A stretch of 8,348 nt of DNA, taken from the NCBI GenBank assembly GCA_003173995.1, contig PRDT01000081.1, positions 1-8,348 on the forward strand, in the 5' to 3' direction. The notes under the pieces are model-generated. The model had not been told where the DNA came from and ran no database searches. It saw only the letters and a program-made list of their open reading frames with translations. Below, one piece after another: positions 5,654-8,348 of this stretch; position 1 is the first letter of the stretch, and each line of letters starts with the position of its first letter. The stretch is from Candidatus Levyibacteriota bacterium. GTDB taxonomy: Bacteria > Patescibacteriota > Microgenomatia > Levybacterales > UBA12049. The position numbers and the translations under genes were made by a program.

Positions 5654-6776
5654 TCTCTCAAAAGTTGCAATAGTGCGAGGCAAACACCTCAATCAATATG
5701 AAATGCAAATCTTCGAACCGCTTGTGGATAAGTACGCAATTACAGCTTTTAGCTCGCTTACTCCATTTCAAGATAATTTTGCTTTTCCTGCAGTAAAATT
5801 GCCAAGTCCAATGGATATTCCAGAATTTCCTTATAAAATGTCGCTACTCAATAGAGCATTTACGGATGCACAGTATTTAGTTGGACTTGAAAATAAATTA
5901 AAAGGCTATGATATTGTTCACACAGCAGAGACGTACTATCGCTATACGCAGCAAGCACTTAATGCAAAAGATAAAGGATATGTTAAGAAAGTTGTAGCAA
6001 CAATACTCGAAAATATTCCTTTTAATAATGAAGGAATATTAGGGAGAAAAGACTTTAAAAAAAGAGCAAGAGAAGAATTAGATCATATGATAGCGCTCAC
6101 AAATAGAACAAAAGAAGCGCTTCTGCTTGAAGGAGCCGACGAAAAAAAGATAACTGTTATTAGTCATGGAATTAATACAGAAAAATTTATACCAAAGAAA
6201 AATAAAAATTCATCCAAAAATATTAATATACTTTTTGCGGGAAGACTTGAAATATATAAAGGAATATATGAAGTACTGTATGCATTTAAAAGACTTATTT
6301 CAGACCAAACACTTCATGATTATAATTTGTCACTAACAATTGTCGGAGATGGAAGTGAAAAAGAAAGACTCATGGAAAGAGAAAAAGAGTTAGAAATAGC
6401 ACATCTTATTCAGCATATGCATGTCTCATACAGTGATATGCCACATATCTATCAGCAAGCAGACATCTATGTGGCTCCAAGTAAAGCAAGTAGATATTGG
6501 ATAGAGCAATATAATACAAGCCTTCTTGAAGCACAGGCAGCGGGATTACCTATTGTTACTACATATAGTGGTGGCATTCCAGAAAATGTTGGTGATGCAG
6601 CCATTCTTGTTAACCCAGATGATGTGCTATCTCTAAGAGATGCTCTAAAGGTATTTATTACTTCTTCTCACAGAAGAAGTGAATATGGGAAAAAGGCGAG
6701 AGAAAGAGCACTTACTGTTCATGATGCAAAAATAATTGCCAATAAAATTGCAGCGGTGTACGAACAACTCTTATGA
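5643..6776 (+). CDS. GT4-family glycosyltransferase
   Basis: The product has 377 residues and a GT-B fold. The N-terminal half is divergent but contains YDIVHTAETYYRYTQQAL (about 89-106), where GT4 enzymes usually have an I-x-H-x-H-like segment. The C-terminal half is typical: ITVISHGINTEKFIP (170-184), ILFAGRLEIYKGI (196-208), LTIVGDGSEKERL (231-243), the E-x7-E donor site with E288 and E296 in IEQYNTSLLEAQAAGLPIV, and GGIPENVGDAAILV. It is not a close copy of the preceding GT4, so it probably makes a different linkage. ATG 5643 overlaps the upstream gene by 11 nt, and its TGA overlaps the next ATG (ATGA), so translation is probably coupled on both sides. The substrate is unknown. Confidence 0.92.
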   Translation: MSANLSKVAIVRGKHLNQYEMQIFEPLVDKYAITAFSSLTPFQDNFAFPAVKLPSPMDIPEFPYKMSLLNRAFTDAQYLVGLENKLKGYDIVHTAETYYRYTQQALNAKDKGYVKKVVATILENIPFNNEGILGRKDFKKRAREELDHMIALTNRTKEALLLEGADEKKITVISHGINTEKFIPKKNKNSSKNINILFAGRLEIYKGIYEVLYAFKRLISDQTLHDYNLSLTIVGDGSEKERLMEREKELEIAHLIQHMHVSYSDMPHIYQQADIYVAPSKASRYWIEQYNTSLLEAQAAGLPIVTTYSGGIPENVGDAAILVNPDDVLSLRDALKVFITSSHRRSEYGKKARERALTVHDAKIIANKIAAVYEQLL

Positions 6777-8348
6777 ATCTTATAAAAAAATCATTACCTT
6801 TTCTATTTTTAAGTGGATTAATTATTATTCTTTTCTGGAAAGTCTTTTTTTTAGGACAAGTCTTTTATGAAGGTGATAATTTTCATCTTAATATTCCTAA
6901 TAAGTACTTTCTAGTTGATCAAATTCTACATGGACAGATTCCTCTTTGGAACCCTTATCTTTTCTTAGGTATTCCTTATTTTGCAGATTTTAATATTGGA
7001 ACTCTTAATCCTTTGAATTTTCTGTATTTTGTATTTGCAGTACCTAGAGCTCTCACACTTATTACCATTTTAGATTTCTTTCTTATTGGAATTTTTCAAT
7101 ATCTATTTTTACGAAGACTTTCCTTATCTAAATTTGCCTCACTTTTAGGTGGAGTTGTTTTTGCATTTAGCGGTATGCCATTTAATTTATATGGCAATAT
7201 GACTTATCTTAATGTTGTTGTTTATATACCACTGTTATTCCTTTTTGCGTATCTGTTTGTAAAAAAGAAAAAGCTTTTGTGGCTGCTTCTTCTTATTTTA
7301 TTTCAAACAGTTCAATTTTTATCAGGACATCCCCAAACAACCTATTACACTATGCTTTTTATTTCTGGATATTTATTTTTCTTTAGTGATTTTACAGTGC
7401 AAAATAGACTTCGCATAATTGCATCATATGTTTTCTTCCCGCTTCTTCTTGCAGGAATACAATTAATTCCTTTCATTGAATATGTTACTAATGCAAATAG
7501 ACCAATTAGTAATATGGATTATGCAAGTTGGGGTAATCTTACACTGCCTGTCTATTTAATATTCCTTTTCCCGTTATTATTTGGTAATCATGTTGATGGA
7601 ACATGGTGGGGACCACAATGGATATTGGTTGGTTTTGTCGGTGTTTCTACTCTCGTTCTTGCCCTATATGGGTTGATAAAAACAACATTTCCACTAAAGA
7701 AATTTGTCATTTTAGGAATAGTTTTCTCTCTTCTTTTGGCAATGGGTAAGTTAACACCACTATTCTATCTCTTTTACTATCTTATTCCAGGATGGAAATT
7801 CTTTAGAGCACCCAGTGGATTAGTTGTATTTTATTCTTTTTTTGTTTCTATATTGACTTCATACGGGTTTTCTTATATCCAAAACACAAAACTAAAATTT
7901 GGATGGAAAAGCTATTCTTTATTTGTATTTTCTTCAATAATTACTGTTGTCTCTTTAGTTATTTTGCTTACAACAAATAAATCAATGTTTTGGCAATATG
8001 CTGTTGAGTGGATGGTAAAAGTATCTCATATTCATCCTTTATCTCATTTGCTCATTTACGATAGTCAAAAGATACAGTCAATATTTCTTACTGGATTTTT
8101 CAATGTGTTTTTCTTTTTTAGTTTGTTATCTTTAACATTATTGTCGTTAATGTTTATAAAAAGAAAAGAAGTCTTACTTTTGGTTTTGTTGATTTTAACT
8201 TCAGCAAGTCTGCTTTTTCCTGATAGTAAAGTTATTACAACAACAAATATACAACTCTACAATTTGAATACTCCAATGCCACACGTATTATCAGACATAC
8301 AGAATGGTACATATCGTGTTTTGTCATTACAAATTGATCTTCACCAAA
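6773..8348 (+). CDS. YfhO-like multi-spanning membrane protein (partial, C-terminus off window)
   Basis: ATG 6773 overlaps the preceding stop in an ATGA junction, and the frame stays open for 525 codons to the window edge. The protein is very hydrophobic, with roughly a dozen predicted membrane helices in the visible part. The first helix (about 8-27) is followed by an outer loop VFYEGDNFHLNIPNKYF (30-46) with acidic E33 and D35, then IPLWNPYLFLGIPYFAD (56-72). Further on are GHPQTTYY (185-192), a WWGPQW loop (278-283) and GWKFFRAPSGL (340-350). These landmarks are those of the YfhO family (DUF/PF09586-like, GT-C-type topology), which in Gram-positive bacteria is tied to glycosylation of lipoteichoic acid or other surface polymers. 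The likely role is at the outer face of the membrane, adding or handling lipid-linked sugars made by the upstream transferases; this role is inferred. Remaining helices and the exported domain lie beyond the window. Confidence 0.85.
   Translation, partial: MNLIKKSLPFLFLSGLIIILFWKVFFLGQVFYEGDNFHLNIPNKYFLVDQILHGQIPLWNPYLFLGIPYFADFNIGTLNPLNFLYFVFAVPRALTLITILDFFLIGIFQYLFLRRLSLSKFASLLGGVVFAFSGMPFNLYGNMTYLNVVVYIPLLFLFAYLFVKKKKLLWLLLLILFQTVQFLSGHPQTTYYTMLFISGYLFFFSDFTVQNRLRIIASYVFFPLLLAGIQLIPFIEYVTNANRPISNMDYASWGNLTLPVYLIFLFPLLFGNHVDGTWWGPQWILVGFVGVSTLVLALYGLIKTTFPLKKFVILGIVFSLLLAMGKLTPLFYLFYYLIPGWKFFRAPSGLVVFYSFFVSILTSYGFSYIQNTKLKFGWKSYSLFVFSSIITVVSLVILLTTNKSMFWQYAVEWMVKVSHIHPLSHLLIYDSQKIQSIFLTGFFNVFFFFSLLSLTLLSLMFIKRKEVLLLVLLILTSASLLFPDSKVITTTNIQLYNLNTPMPHVLSDIQNGTYRVLSLQIDLHQ

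Noticed and set aside
1..8348. CRISPR array, tRNA/rRNA, insertion sequence, toxin-antitoxin or phage genes
   Set aside because: I looked for regular direct repeats, tRNA-like cloverleaf ends, transposase motifs and short paired ORFs on both strands, and saw none I could support.

Overview
The window is AT-rich bacterial DNA, most strongly so in the middle. It holds two unlike blocks. There is no rRNA, tRNA, transposase or CRISPR array to fix the taxonomy. Very compact gene packing, promoters lying almost on the start codons (apparently leaderless mRNAs), a Pro/Thr-rich secreted protein and a glycosyltransferase plus YfhO-type operon together suggest an uncultivated small-genome lineage such as Patescibacteria/CPR (Microgenomates-like). 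This is an inference from style, not a proven assignment.

Left block (1-1623, minus strand; visibly less AT-rich than the rest). Two tandem genes encode clearly paralogous soluble proteins of a family I do not recognise; the downstream one (<1-674) runs off the window edge. Each has its own promoter with the same layout (TTTACT, 17 bp, TATAAT, 6 nt, ATG), so both are predicted to be transcribed as leaderless mRNAs. The two promoters are nearly identical although the proteins have diverged strongly.

Centre (1624-2305). Divergent from that pair is a small predicted secreted protein (1719-2102): signal peptide, six-cysteine SGCCSWHGGV-type domain, Pro/Thr linker and basic tail. Its most likely start is a GTG, again just downstream of a promoter. 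The interval 2103-2264 holds no convincing gene, only a doubtful 38-codon minus-strand ORF, and no convincing terminator.

Right block (2306-8348, plus strand). One promoter at 2265-2293 appears to drive a tightly overlapping operon: a GT17-type glycosyltransferase interrupted by an in-frame TAA, a class I SAM methyltransferase, a GT2 glycosyltransferase, two GT4 glycosyltransferases and a partial YfhO-like multi-membrane-spanning protein. If the GT17 gene is read through its stop, every one of the five gene junctions overlaps by 4-17 nt. The set fits assembly of a surface glycan (exopolysaccharide or glycoprotein/glycolipid decoration): cytoplasmic transferases add sugars, a methyltransferase may modify a sugar or lipid, and the membrane protein may act at the export or outer-face stage. 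Substrates cannot be read from the sequence.

The most notable points are the unrecognised tandem paralog family with shared leaderless promoters and the nonsense interruption of the GT17 gene, whose conserved C-terminal coding sequence survives downstream of the stop.
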